A DNA stretch of 64,000 nt from Mesorhizobium ciceri WSM4083. Lineage in GTDB: Bacteria > Pseudomonadota > Alphaproteobacteria > Rhizobiales > Rhizobiaceae. The position numbers and the translations under genes are program-made. Shown in pieces: positions 54,824 through 63,136 of this stretch. Position 1 is the first letter of the stretch; each line of letters begins with the position of its first letter. The DNA lies in contig NZ_JAFG01000012.1 in assembly GCF_000519305.1 (NCBI RefSeq), positions 31,768 through 95,767 of the forward strand. Direction: 5' to 3'. The notes beneath the pieces were generated by a model. It made no database searches. It was not told the DNA's origin and worked only from the letters and a program-made list of their open reading frames with translations.

Positions 54824-55699
54824 GTGCTACACACTGCCGTAGAAACAAACCGTATCGGCGACCGTCATTTGTGGGGCGGCGCTTCGCTAGACAGTCGGCC
54901 CTTCTTGCCTATCTCCCCGCCTTCCATTGGCATGAGGCACGGCGGCGCCGTGGCAACGCCCGCCGATCACTCCAACGTATCATCGGCCGGTGTTCCAACG
55001 CTCGGAGACATCGCCGTTCGAAACAACGGTGCCGAATCTGCCCTGGGAGCACGGCTCGCTTCAGTTGACATCTATACAATTGGCGCATTGCTACACAGCC
55101 TCAATCTAAAGTTCCGTGAGTCTGCCAGATTGGACAGGCAGGCTGCGCGTGACTGCGATATCGCGGCGCAGGATGCCGCTGCCCAGGCGCTTCGTGCTGC
55201 TGGGGTATTTCAGCTGGTCGGAACGGTCCTGACTTCCGCGTTTGCAATAGCGGGTGCGGGGGCCAGCCTCAAAGGAGCGATCAAGGCACAGGTATCCTTT
55301 CAGCAGCAGCTCGGCGGTTCGACGGCGCTCAACAAGACAAATAGCCAGGCTAACTCAGGCGAGTCCCTGAACGTCACCGGCTCGCCCAGGGGCGACGTGA
55401 GAAGTATCCAAAAGGCTCAGCAAGGCGCCCAGGCAACGACGATGATGTGGAGCGGCGCCGCCACGGGCATAACCGAGGTCGGCAAAATCGGAGGTGCCGG
55501 CCTCAACATGGGGGCGACGATTGAGCAGGAGAAAAAGGCAAGGCTAGAAGCGGAGGCCACCGAGATGCGCTCTAATGCCGATGCGCAAAGTGAATTCAAG
55601 TCGGCGTATGAAAAGATGATCCAAGATGTTCTGGAAACCCTATCGGAGGTCAGACGTGCAGAGGCTGAGACAAACAGTAAGATCGTAAGCATCGGGTAA
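54824..55699 (+). CDS. sctB: minor translocator, SctB (YopD/IpaC/SseD-like)
   Basis: A 291-aa protein from a GTG with CAGGAGAG upstream. The middle has one hydrophobic segment (VFQLVGTVLTSAFAIAGAGA) and is followed by a Gly/Ser/Asn-rich loop and a C-terminal coiled coil (ATIEQEKKARLEAEATEMRSN; DVLETLSEVRRAEAETNSKIVSIG), the shape of the small translocators. It sits between SctE and SctA as in SPI-2 and EPEC operons. Sequence identity to any one member is too low for me to name a subgroup. Confidence 0.75.
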   Translation: MLHTAVETNRIGDRHLWGGASLDSRPFLPISPPSIGMRHGGAVATPADHSNVSSAGVPTLGDIAVRNNGAESALGARLASVDIYTIGALLHSLNLKFRESARLDRQAARDCDIAAQDAAAQALRAAGVFQLVGTVLTSAFAIAGAGASLKGAIKAQVSFQQQLGGSTALNKTNSQANSGESLNVTGSPRGDVRSIQKAQQGAQATTMMWSGAATGITEVGKIGGAGLNMGATIEQEKKARLEAEATEMRSNADAQSEFKSAYEKMIQDVLETLSEVRRAEAETNSKIVSIG

Positions 55700-55739
55700 C
55701 TCAGAACAACAAATCTTCACAACAAAGGTCCTCGCAGAA

Positions 55740-56252
55740 ATGTTTAGTATTCGCAATTTGACAAAAAACCATGAGGCATTTGAGTGGGGGGGCGACCTGG
55801 GCGGGTTGGCGATGCGACTCCAGATAGAGCGGTATAATATTCTTGGTATCCAACTTCGGGAAGAACTCGACGGCATGAAGAAGCGCAACGATTGGCTGAA
55901 ATCAGCGAACGACGCTCTAGCGCAGTTGCGTGTCAACCGCCCCATCAACGACAAAATGCATGCATATGGCGAAATTACCGATCCACAGGGCAATAAACAG
56001 ACAGTCTATGCCTGGATGCTCAAGAACCACATCCCTGTTCCCTACGGTATAAACAGTGGTAGTCAGCAGGACTTCGACGCCGCCATTTCAAACGTGAAGG
56101 CAGCCATTGATACCGCGAATAGCGATTCGCAGATGGCTCTGATCCACCTGCAGTCCCTGATGGACAAAGTAAACCAATGTGTTCAACTCACGACGAACTT
56201 GGTGGCCAAGGATGGCAAGGTCAAAGAGAACGTCATGGGCAATATCAGGTAA
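55740..56252 (+). CDS. sctA: hydrophilic translocator/filament protein, SctA (EspA/SseB/IpaD-like)
   Basis: A 170-aa protein with a C-terminal helix MALIHLQSLMDKVNQCVQLT followed by TNLVAKDGKVKENVMGNIR, the conserved end of needle-tip and filament proteins (EspA, SseB, SipD/LcrV C-terminal helix). N-terminal helices surround a hydrophilic centre with TDPQGNKQTVYAWM. No membrane segment. It completes the translocon set with SctE and SctB. The short length favours EspA/SseB-type filaments over the larger LcrV. Confidence 0.72.
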   Translation: MFSIRNLTKNHEAFEWGGDLGGLAMRLQIERYNILGIQLREELDGMKKRNDWLKSANDALAQLRVNRPINDKMHAYGEITDPQGNKQTVYAWMLKNHIPVPYGINSGSQQDFDAAISNVKAAIDTANSDSQMALIHLQSLMDKVNQCVQLTTNLVAKDGKVKENVMGNIR

Positions 56253-56269
56253 ATAGCCGGTTATTTGCC

Positions 56270-56297
56270 GAGGAGGACGGGTAATCGCCCCCTCCTC
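56270..56297 (+). terminator. hairpin after sctA
   Basis: GAGGAGG (56270-56276) pairs with CCTCCTC (56291-56297). There is no run of T after it, so termination is uncertain; it may also stabilise the upstream mRNA. Confidence 0.4.
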
Positions 56298-56330
56298 TAC
56301 AATCAAATCTGCGCGAGCGGAGTGGTACGA

Positions 56331-58442
56331 ATGGCTATTACCAGCAGGAATACTGCTTTGCTGTATCTTCCTATTTTACTGTCAAATATAGCAGGGTGCT
56401 CCGGCAGCGGTACCATTGCCGATCGCGGGGTTTTGCTGAATTCACGCTCCTTCGGCCATTCCGACCACGCACCTGTGCGAGAAGCTAGCGAGCCGCAGAC
56501 CCGAGGCTTTGAAGTGCTGGGGCAGAAGCAGGCGCAGCCGGTAGCAGCCACTATCCAGCGCAAGCTGCCAGTAGTCTTGGATAGCAGACGCGAGAGTCTC
56601 GACTATACCAATGTCGACATTCGCCAAGTCGTGCGGGAGATCGTAGGCGATGTTATGGGGATGCCAGTAACCATCGATCCTGGCGTTGGAGGGAAAATGA
56701 CCCTTCGTACAGATCGCCAGGTGCCGGTGAGTGAGGTGCCGCGGCTGCTTGACAAGGCACTGGCGCCGCACGGCTATGGGCTGGCCGTGGTTGATCAAGG
56801 AGTTCGGGTGGGGCGCTTGGCCGATATTCCCGGCGGCACGCAGAGCAACGTTCAAGTTGTTCCTGTTCGGTATGTCGATCCGGCTGAGGTCATCGGGGTG
56901 ATCCGGCCGAACGTGGAGGAGGGTGTGCGTCTCACACCAGCGCCCGAAGGGCGCGGCATTGTTGTCAGTGGGCCGCCGGGATCCGTAAGTTCTGTGCGGG
57001 AACTGGTCGGCCTTTTTGACACAGACGCCATGTTTCGCAGGTCATTCGCGCTGTATACGCTATCTCAAGCGAGCCCGGCTGGCGTGGAACGAGAACTCAG
57101 GTTGCTGTTTAATCAGAATGGCAAAGGGAGGGGGCCTGTCCAATTTGCGGCGCTAGAGCGATTGAACGGTATCCTAGTTGTGGCAGATGATCCTGTAGCT
57201 CTCAAGCAAGTCCGCCGGGCGATTGCCAAACTGGATAGTGCGTCGGAGGCGACCGCAAACATTCATGTGCGTCCGTTGCTCTACCGACGAGCTTCGGAAG
57301 TGGCGCATGTGCTGGCGCAAACGTTCGGCGCTCAGGCGCCCGATGCTGTCCCAGATGCGCAGCCCGCGGGAACATTCGGCAACCTGTCGGTTGGAAATGG
57401 CGTATCCAGTCGAGCCAGCCTGCCGGTCAACGTGCCAGGTTTGCCGTCCGAAACGCAAGATGCGACCGGCACTGAAGCGCACCCGGCGGACCAAATGGTG
57501 TTGTCAGCGAACCGTCTCGGCCTCTTGGCGCCTGTGCGAATCCAGGCGGACCGCGGACAGAACGCGCTCGTAGTACTCGCAGCACCGCACGACTACAAGA
57601 TCGTGGAGGCCGCGATCCGTCAACTCGACGTCAAACCTCGACAGGTTCTCATCCAAGCTATCCTCGCAGAGGTGCGGCTGAATGACAGCCTGCGCTACGG
57701 CGTTGATTATCTTCTCTCCACCAGGGGCTTGGCCCCAATTCCAAATGGTTTGTCATATGTGTTTCCCGGCACGGACGTAAATGTCGTATTACACGGGCTA
57801 GGAGCGCTTGGAGACGTAAAGGTTGTATCCGCGCCGCGCATTCTTGCGGTCGACAATCAAACCGCCACCATCCAGGTCGGTGATCAGGTTCCGATCCTCG
57901 TCCGATCATCGCAATCTGTCGCAAGCGAGAACTCACCGATCGTGAGCGACGTCGAGATGCGCGACACGGGGGTGATCTTGGCTGTTACGCCCAGAATCGG
58001 TGCCGGGGGTAATATAACGCTTGACACATTTCAGGAGGTCAGCACTGGCAACAGGAACACGCTCACCAATGTTCAGTCCCCGGTGATTTCGGTGCGCCGG
58101 CTCCAAAGTACGGTATCGACACGAAGCGGCGACACGATCGCTATTGGCGGATTGATGCAAGATAGCACCAATCGGGCCAATGCTGGCGTTCCTGTGCTGA
58201 AGGATATTCCGCTTTTGGGAGGACTGTTCCGCAGCACCGAATATGGCAAAGAACGGACTGAGCTCTTGATATTGCTTAACCCCCGGGTGGTTGAAGGTGA
58301 CACCGATGCAAGGGCCCTGACCGAGGAGTTGCGCGAGAAGTTCGAGGTGCTAGCCCCCGACCTGGGCCGCCGGCTAACGCCGTCAGCTCTGCCGCAGCCG
58401 AGCCCGTCGATACCAAGGCTACAGCGAAATGGGCGCAGCTGA
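56331..58442 (+). CDS. gspD: GspD-type outer-membrane secretin (lipoprotein)
   Basis: A 703-aa lipoprotein (lipobox IAGC) with domains N0 (DIRQVVREIVGDVMGMPVTID), N1 (VVPVRYVDPAEVIGVIRP), N2 (RSFALYTLSQASPAGVEREL), N3 (HVRPLLYRRASEVAHVLAQTFG) and a full secretin core (SAPRILAVDNQTATIQVGDQ; VPVLKDIPLLGGLFRS). This is a complete GspD (type II) layout; rhizobial T3SS secretins are normally split into RhcC1 and RhcC2 and lack N2. GGAG precedes the ATG at 56331. No other type II genes are seen. It may be the outer ring for this T3SS, or an orphan. Confidence 0.9.
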   Translation: MAITSRNTALLYLPILLSNIAGCSGSGTIADRGVLLNSRSFGHSDHAPVREASEPQTRGFEVLGQKQAQPVAATIQRKLPVVLDSRRESLDYTNVDIRQVVREIVGDVMGMPVTIDPGVGGKMTLRTDRQVPVSEVPRLLDKALAPHGYGLAVVDQGVRVGRLADIPGGTQSNVQVVPVRYVDPAEVIGVIRPNVEEGVRLTPAPEGRGIVVSGPPGSVSSVRELVGLFDTDAMFRRSFALYTLSQASPAGVERELRLLFNQNGKGRGPVQFAALERLNGILVVADDPVALKQVRRAIAKLDSASEATANIHVRPLLYRRASEVAHVLAQTFGAQAPDAVPDAQPAGTFGNLSVGNGVSSRASLPVNVPGLPSETQDATGTEAHPADQMVLSANRLGLLAPVRIQADRGQNALVVLAAPHDYKIVEAAIRQLDVKPRQVLIQAILAEVRLNDSLRYGVDYLLSTRGLAPIPNGLSYVFPGTDVNVVLHGLGALGDVKVVSAPRILAVDNQTATIQVGDQVPILVRSSQSVASENSPIVSDVEMRDTGVILAVTPRIGAGGNITLDTFQEVSTGNRNTLTNVQSPVISVRRLQSTVSTRSGDTIAIGGLMQDSTNRANAGVPVLKDIPLLGGLFRSTEYGKERTELLILLNPRVVEGDTDARALTEELREKFEVLAPDLGRRLTPSALPQPSPSIPRLQRNGRS

Positions 58443-58647
58443 CGTGAACCGCGGCGGCCCGCAAGTCAGGCTTCCGGATTTTACGAACAGGTTGATGCCC
58501 AAAGCGTGACAACTCGGAATGAATGACCAATGGGCAATATGGTCTGATTGTGAACCTCGGCGACCGGGTTTCTCAGGCTGAAGCACTGCGGCCGCAACTT
58601 GAGTTGGCCCAAGACGATAAGAAGATGAAGCTCATAAGGAGAGTAAT

Positions 58648-61251
58648 ATGGACAACGTGCACTTCAATTATACGGGCGATTATACGGGCGATTATACGAC
58701 CGTTTTTAACAACAGCTACCCTGGTATGGTGCGGCGGCAGCAACAAGAATCGGGCAACATTCCTGCGGATGATGCCGGTTCTGTGCAGCAACTGAGCGAA
58801 CTGCACCTCAACTCCTCTGAGGCGAGTTCGCAAGACGCTCCATTCGTACAGGCGCATGGAGATATCCAGCGCACTGACCTCGGCGGTTCGATGCGGATGC
58901 CGCCGAAGTCCGATCTGCGCGACGGCCAGTTCAGCAGTACGCGCCATAGCATAGAGGTTGGTGGTTCGGCTGCGCGGGTATTGCAGTCTGACTTGCGTGA
59001 CAGTCTATCGCGCAGTACGCGTTCTACAGCGCCATGGGACCCGCAGCCTGTCGGGCGGACAAAGGATAGCAAGAGCCGAGGACTGTGGTCGCGTGTGAAA
59101 TCGGGGGTCGGCAGGGCCTTCGGGGAGAGTCGCCGCGAGAAGTCGTCCGGCGGCTCGGCGCACGACGTGGTCTATTCAGAGCTTCGCATGGATTTCGCCA
59201 AGCGTGGGCACTCCGATGCGGACCTGTATTCTGATGACAAGAGCCTTCTGGAGAACTTGGCGGCAGCAGTCCGGGGCTACGAAATCCTACCCGATGGTAG
59301 CATCGGACGAGGGGATGGAAGGGTTCCCGAGCATACCCTCACGCATACTGTAGGGGTTCTTCGCAGGTTTGCACGTTGGCTTCGAGCAGAAGACAGAACT
59401 CCAATTGCTTCTCGGCTTTATGCCGATGAAGAAGAATTCGCCAAAGACATCAAGGCATACAAAGACGTTGCTGCTGGAGATGATGGCCGCCGTGTCCTGA
59501 AGGCACTATCACATCTTAGAAAGCTCGCCCCTGGTGGGCAAGAACTCCAAAGCGTCGGCCCCGGGCCCCGCCTGATGGGGCGCCAAACAGCTGTTCCTTA
59601 TCCCGAGGACGGCCACGTCATCGATGGCATCTACAATGAACGGGTGAGCAAGGGCGACAAAAAGCCTTCTGCCCACTCTTTGGCTTCCGGTCAACGCAAA
59701 TTTAGTGATTGGCTCCGAAGCGAGAAAAGGGGGAGCATAGTGAGCCGCCTAAACGGCACTGAGCAGCAGCAAGCTTCGTTGCAAGCAGATTACGGGGATT
59801 TTATAACAGCGATGGGTCAGCGCTATGGCGTGGCGTTCGATCGGTTTCGGACGTACATAGGCGCCCAGCCCAAATTGACCCGGCATCAGCCTTATCCCGA
59901 CGACGCCGAGATCATCCGTGGCTTCCTCACTGAACAGGTGAGCAACGGCGCAAATATTAAAACTGCCGAAAGTACTGCTACACGTCAGCGCAGGTTTAGT
60001 GAGTGGCTCCAAGCCGAGAAAAGAGATAGCATAATGAGCTGCCTCAACGGCACTGAGCAGCAGCAAGCGTCGTTGGCAGCAAATTACCAGGACTTCCGCG
60101 AAGCCGTAGGACCAACGGGCATGAGTTTGAAAAGGATGGTTGGCGCGCTTGCGCAGTACGTACAAGAGAACCGGCCGTTGGAGTCGCCGCCTGAGCAGGC
60201 ACGTCAGCGGCCAACTCGCGGCCGCCCGTCCTCCTCCTCGCACCAGGAGTTTCCGACCAACTCCAATGCTCGCACCGCGGCTTTGGGTCCGACAGCCTCG
60301 TCCAACGTCCCGGTGGGGTCGGTGCTCGGCTACACCGAGTGGCTGAGCGACGCCCATATCCAGAGGGATTACGAGCTCCTGCAGGAGGAACTCCAGCAAA
60401 TCGATCCAGGCTTCGCCGCCAGCATAAGGCTGGTGGATCCGATGGTATCCCATCTACTGGGCTTGCCCGGCACGGACCAGCGAACCGTGCAAAGACATTT
60501 GCAGTCCATTATTGATCAGAACAACGCCCGAGCCAACTTCCTGTTCTTGCCGATAAACAATGGCACCCATTGGTCGCTGTTGCTCGTCGACAGCAGCAAC
60601 TCGGAAAGGCCGGCCGTCGCCTACCACTACGACTCCCTCCAGCGAAGGAGATACAACGACGCGGCCGCAACAGCTCTCGCAAGGCGGATAGGCGCCATGC
60701 TGACGCCAGCCCGCATGGCCGAACAGCAGAACGATTACGATTGCGGCGTCTTTGTGGTGGACGGCACGCGGGCACTGGTTCAACGATTGCGGGAGGGCGG
60801 GTGGCCAGCCCGGGAGCCGCTGCACCTCGACAACATCGTCGTCAGTCGCGAGCAACTCCGACTGCGGTTGAGCCCCGCTCCCAGGCGTGAGGGAGGTGAG
60901 CCCGATGCTGCCGCCGATAGTTTCAATACGCAGCATTGGCAGCAATTTTCTCCAATTGTCCAGGTGCCAGAGCTAGGCGTCGAGCAGTCATCGTGGCAGG
61001 CAGACCTTGGCGCATCAATCTTCGGGGCGACACCTCCCGTTCAGGCCGCACCGCCGGAGCTGGGACAGTTCGCTCCTCCTGACTGGCAACACGGCAACCA
61101 GTGGGCGCCGACGGATCTTATGCGCGGAATGTACTGGCATAATGTGCTGCCGAGCCAGGACCAACCCAAGACTAACTTCATGATCGGTGGCATGCTCTAC
61201 ACAGCCGTGCTGCATGGGACGCAGGACCTCATTCAGGTCTACCCTAGCTGA
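58648..61251 (+). CDS. nopD: NopD-like T3SS effector with Ulp1/C48 SUMO-protease domain
   Basis: An 867-aa protein. The N-terminal 160 residues are Ser/Arg-rich and disordered. Three related repeats of about 110 aa follow (about 185-300, 330-415, 418-505; e.g. YPDDAEIIRGFLTEQVSNG and RRFSEWLQAEKRDSIMSCLNG). The C48 peptidase domain (about 560-730) has His641 (THWSLLLVD), Asp662 (YHYDSL) and Cys699 (DYDCGVFV). LRLRL at 737-741 is an LxLxL (EAR-like) repressor motif, as in XopD and NopD. Such effectors remove SUMO from host proteins in plant nuclei. AAGGAG precedes the ATG. No tts box is evident. Confidence 0.92.
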   Translation: MDNVHFNYTGDYTGDYTTVFNNSYPGMVRRQQQESGNIPADDAGSVQQLSELHLNSSEASSQDAPFVQAHGDIQRTDLGGSMRMPPKSDLRDGQFSSTRHSIEVGGSAARVLQSDLRDSLSRSTRSTAPWDPQPVGRTKDSKSRGLWSRVKSGVGRAFGESRREKSSGGSAHDVVYSELRMDFAKRGHSDADLYSDDKSLLENLAAAVRGYEILPDGSIGRGDGRVPEHTLTHTVGVLRRFARWLRAEDRTPIASRLYADEEEFAKDIKAYKDVAAGDDGRRVLKALSHLRKLAPGGQELQSVGPGPRLMGRQTAVPYPEDGHVIDGIYNERVSKGDKKPSAHSLASGQRKFSDWLRSEKRGSIVSRLNGTEQQQASLQADYGDFITAMGQRYGVAFDRFRTYIGAQPKLTRHQPYPDDAEIIRGFLTEQVSNGANIKTAESTATRQRRFSEWLQAEKRDSIMSCLNGTEQQQASLAANYQDFREAVGPTGMSLKRMVGALAQYVQENRPLESPPEQARQRPTRGRPSSSSHQEFPTNSNARTAALGPTASSNVPVGSVLGYTEWLSDAHIQRDYELLQEELQQIDPGFAASIRLVDPMVSHLLGLPGTDQRTVQRHLQSIIDQNNARANFLFLPINNGTHWSLLLVDSSNSERPAVAYHYDSLQRRRYNDAAATALARRIGAMLTPARMAEQQNDYDCGVFVVDGTRALVQRLREGGWPAREPLHLDNIVVSREQLRLRLSPAPRREGGEPDAAADSFNTQHWQQFSPIVQVPELGVEQSSWQADLGASIFGATPPVQAAPPELGQFAPPDWQHGNQWAPTDLMRGMYWHNVLPSQDQPKTNFMIGGMLYTAVLHGTQDLIQVYPS

Positions 61252-61588
61252 TGACGGCGGTTTTGTTGCAACGGCTGAACAGGGGCGCTGGTGCGAGGTC
61301 AATCAGCCCGCGAGGATTTCAAACTTGTCGGCGGAGGACGGCTTCGAATCAAAGGCGATCTGGCTTGTCGCTTACGCACTATGTGAATCATTTTGGATAC
61401 CGTCAGGATTGGTGGCTGCGATGGCCGTCAATTTTGTGGTCGGGCGGGCTGGAAATATTGTCCATGCGCCGCGTGCTAGGGCGTGTCCTCAGTTAGGGGG
61501 TTCCCAAATCTTGAGTGATTGATCGGGATAGGGGGACGCCTCACGGCGCCGCCCACCGGGTCACCGGCACCGGAGGCGGTCGCCGCCC
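61252..61588. other. stretch after the effector gene without recognised gene
   Basis: Nothing recognisable is seen on either strand before the group II intron scrap. Confidence 0.4.
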
Positions 61589-61640
61589 CCGCTTCCCACA
61601 GAACGTGGCGTGCGGCTTTCCCGCACCACGCTCTTCGGCA
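61589..61640 (-). mobile_element. fragment of a bacterial group II intron RNA
   Basis: On the minus strand the sequence reads GAGCGTGGTGCGGGAAAGCC, then GCACGCCACGTTCTGTGGGA. The GTGCGG-GAAA-CCGCAC hairpin followed by GTTCTGTGGGA is a recurrent segment of bacterial group II introns next to the maturase gene. No maturase frame or intron ends are found nearby, so this is a relic. Confidence 0.45.
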
Positions 61641-61935
61641 GTTGGTTCACAGTACCGCGAGTGCTTGCAGTTCCCTATGTGGGGGCCGCAGTTTGGGTCG
61701 CAGTAGCGGGTCCGTTCTTTGATCTGGTAGAAAGCGCCCCAACTGAGGCGACCACCATCACGGCTGCGGCTGCAGGCGAGGAACGGCTGACGGGCAGGCG
61801 CTACAGCAGGCCGGATCCGCTCATCCCGCGGACCCTGGCGTTGCCTCCCGTCCGGCGGCCGGCCATCGCGTTGGCGGCCGAGTAGCCGTGCGATGGAGTG
61901 GCCGTTCCGACGGCCCTCTACCTAGACTTAGACTA

Positions 61936-62457
61936 CTAGGTAGACGGCGCCGCCACTTCGTCCTCCATGTCGAGCGACTTTTCGACTGCCTCCGGATTCC
62001 GGGCGATGGTCCAAAGGAGAGTATTCGCAGCTGCATCCGGTTCCGAGCGACCTTGCTCCCAGTTTCGAAGCGTTGCCAGATCGAGGCCATACCTCACGGA
62101 GAACGCCTCCTGGGACAGCTTCGTGCTATCCCGAACTTCGCGAACGCTTATCGGCCGCGGCGCATGAACCTTCGCGATCACTCCTGCGGACGAGAGTTCG
62201 TCCTTCAGTGCCCGCAGGTCCTCGACGCAAGGAACAGTCACGAACGCCTTGCCGTGATCGACCATCTCCGTGAGGACCGCATGGGCCGTCCTCAGCGGCA
62301 GCTGCCTCCTGACGAGAACCCGAGCAGCTTCAGGAGTATTCGCGCCGTGTAGAAAGCTGAGGCTCAGCCGGACGGGAGAGCCTGGCGACACTCGGACGAC
62401 GTCCCGGGTTCGCACCCGTTGTCCGAACCGCTCCATGAACTTCGATGTAGTCGACAT
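61936..62457 (-). CDS. XRE-family helix-turn-helix regulator
   Basis: A protein of up to 173 aa. The C-terminal third is an XRE HTH: ISVREVRDSTKLSQEAFSVRYGLDLATLRNWEQGR, followed by NTLLWTIARNPEAVEKSL. This is the arrangement of HigA/MqsA-type antitoxin-like regulators with the HTH at the end. The N-terminal part (EAARVLVRRQLPLRTAHAVL) resembles a small helical ribosomal-L12-like domain. It overlaps the upstream frame by 128 bases, so the true start may be internal (ATG 62436 or later). A toxin-antitoxin role with the upstream gene is possible but unproven. Confidence 0.65.
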   Translation of the reverse strand: MSTTSKFMERFGQRVRTRDVVRVSPGSPVRLSLSFLHGANTPEAARVLVRRQLPLRTAHAVLTEMVDHGKAFVTVPCVEDLRALKDELSSAGVIAKVHAPRPISVREVRDSTKLSQEAFSVRYGLDLATLRNWEQGRSEPDAAANTLLWTIARNPEAVEKSLDMEDEVAAPST

Positions 62458-62683
62458 TAAGCTTCTCCGCGATCACTCGACCGAGCCTGCGCAATTTTGA
62501 CCAACCCCACTGGACCTGGGCATCGCCCCCAATATGGAGGTCACGGACGACCAGATGGTTGCTGCCCATCTCCACTTCTCCTAATAGCTGAAGCACGCCA
62601 TCCGGCGTGACGACATCAAAGAGGAGGCATGGGTCCTCCGAAATGTCGGCGTCCAGAATGAGTTCCACGTCATCGGGCTGCAA
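62330..62683 (-). CDS. hypothetical protein upstream of the XRE regulator
   Basis: A 117-aa frame. The first 95 residues look folded and acetyltransferase-like in pattern (LQLLGEVEMGSNHLVVRDLHIG; LRRLGRVIAEKLNVDYIEVHGA), as if the end of a GNAT fold. The rest is Arg/Pro-rich and probably translated in the shadow of the XRE gene. I do not recognise the family with certainty. Adjacent and same-strand with the XRE gene, it may be its partner. Confidence 0.45.
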   Translation of the reverse strand: MQPDDVELILDADISEDPCLLFDVVTPDGVLQLLGEVEMGSNHLVVRDLHIGGDAQVQWGWSKLRRLGRVIAEKLNVDYIEVHGAVRTTGANPGRRPSVARLSRPAEPQLSTRREYS

Positions 62684-63136
62684 ACGCGATCCCTACGCAA
62701 CTTGCTTATAGAAAGTATGTCAGGTGCTGGCGAGCGTCAAGGCCTGACCGATCTCCGAATTGGCGGGATGCTGGCAACACCCGAATCGTGCCAACTTGGC
62801 CCAGTCTACGCTAATCGACCGGGAGACGGGGACAGACGCAGCACCATATATTGTGGCCACCTGAGCGAACGGGATAAGCGGTCTGCTATTTGTTCAAGTT
62901 TCGTTTCCATGGTCAGTTGATCTTCTCTTTGAATAGAAGGCTGTGATTCCCGTTGAATGGAGCCCATGTCGCCCTGGAACAATTCAACTACAGCTGACCG
63001 CTTCCCATGAAGTCGGCTCTCCCGACCTCCGAAGACTATCAGTCAGGCTGACTTCCACCCGTTCATCAGACCCTTCTCATCTCATCGGCTTGATAGGTCC
63101 TACAAGCTTGCGCTTGAACCGGATGCATCGCCATCC
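62684..63136. other. gap before the right-end IS
   Basis: No gene is recognised on either strand in this 450-base stretch. The promoter of the XRE-regulator pair should lie at its left edge. Confidence 0.4.

Noticed and set aside
58443..58520. Possible tts box upstream of the effector (GTCAGGCTTCCG at about 58466)
   Set aside because: Only the first half resembles the motif; the second half and spacing do not fit, so it is not listed.
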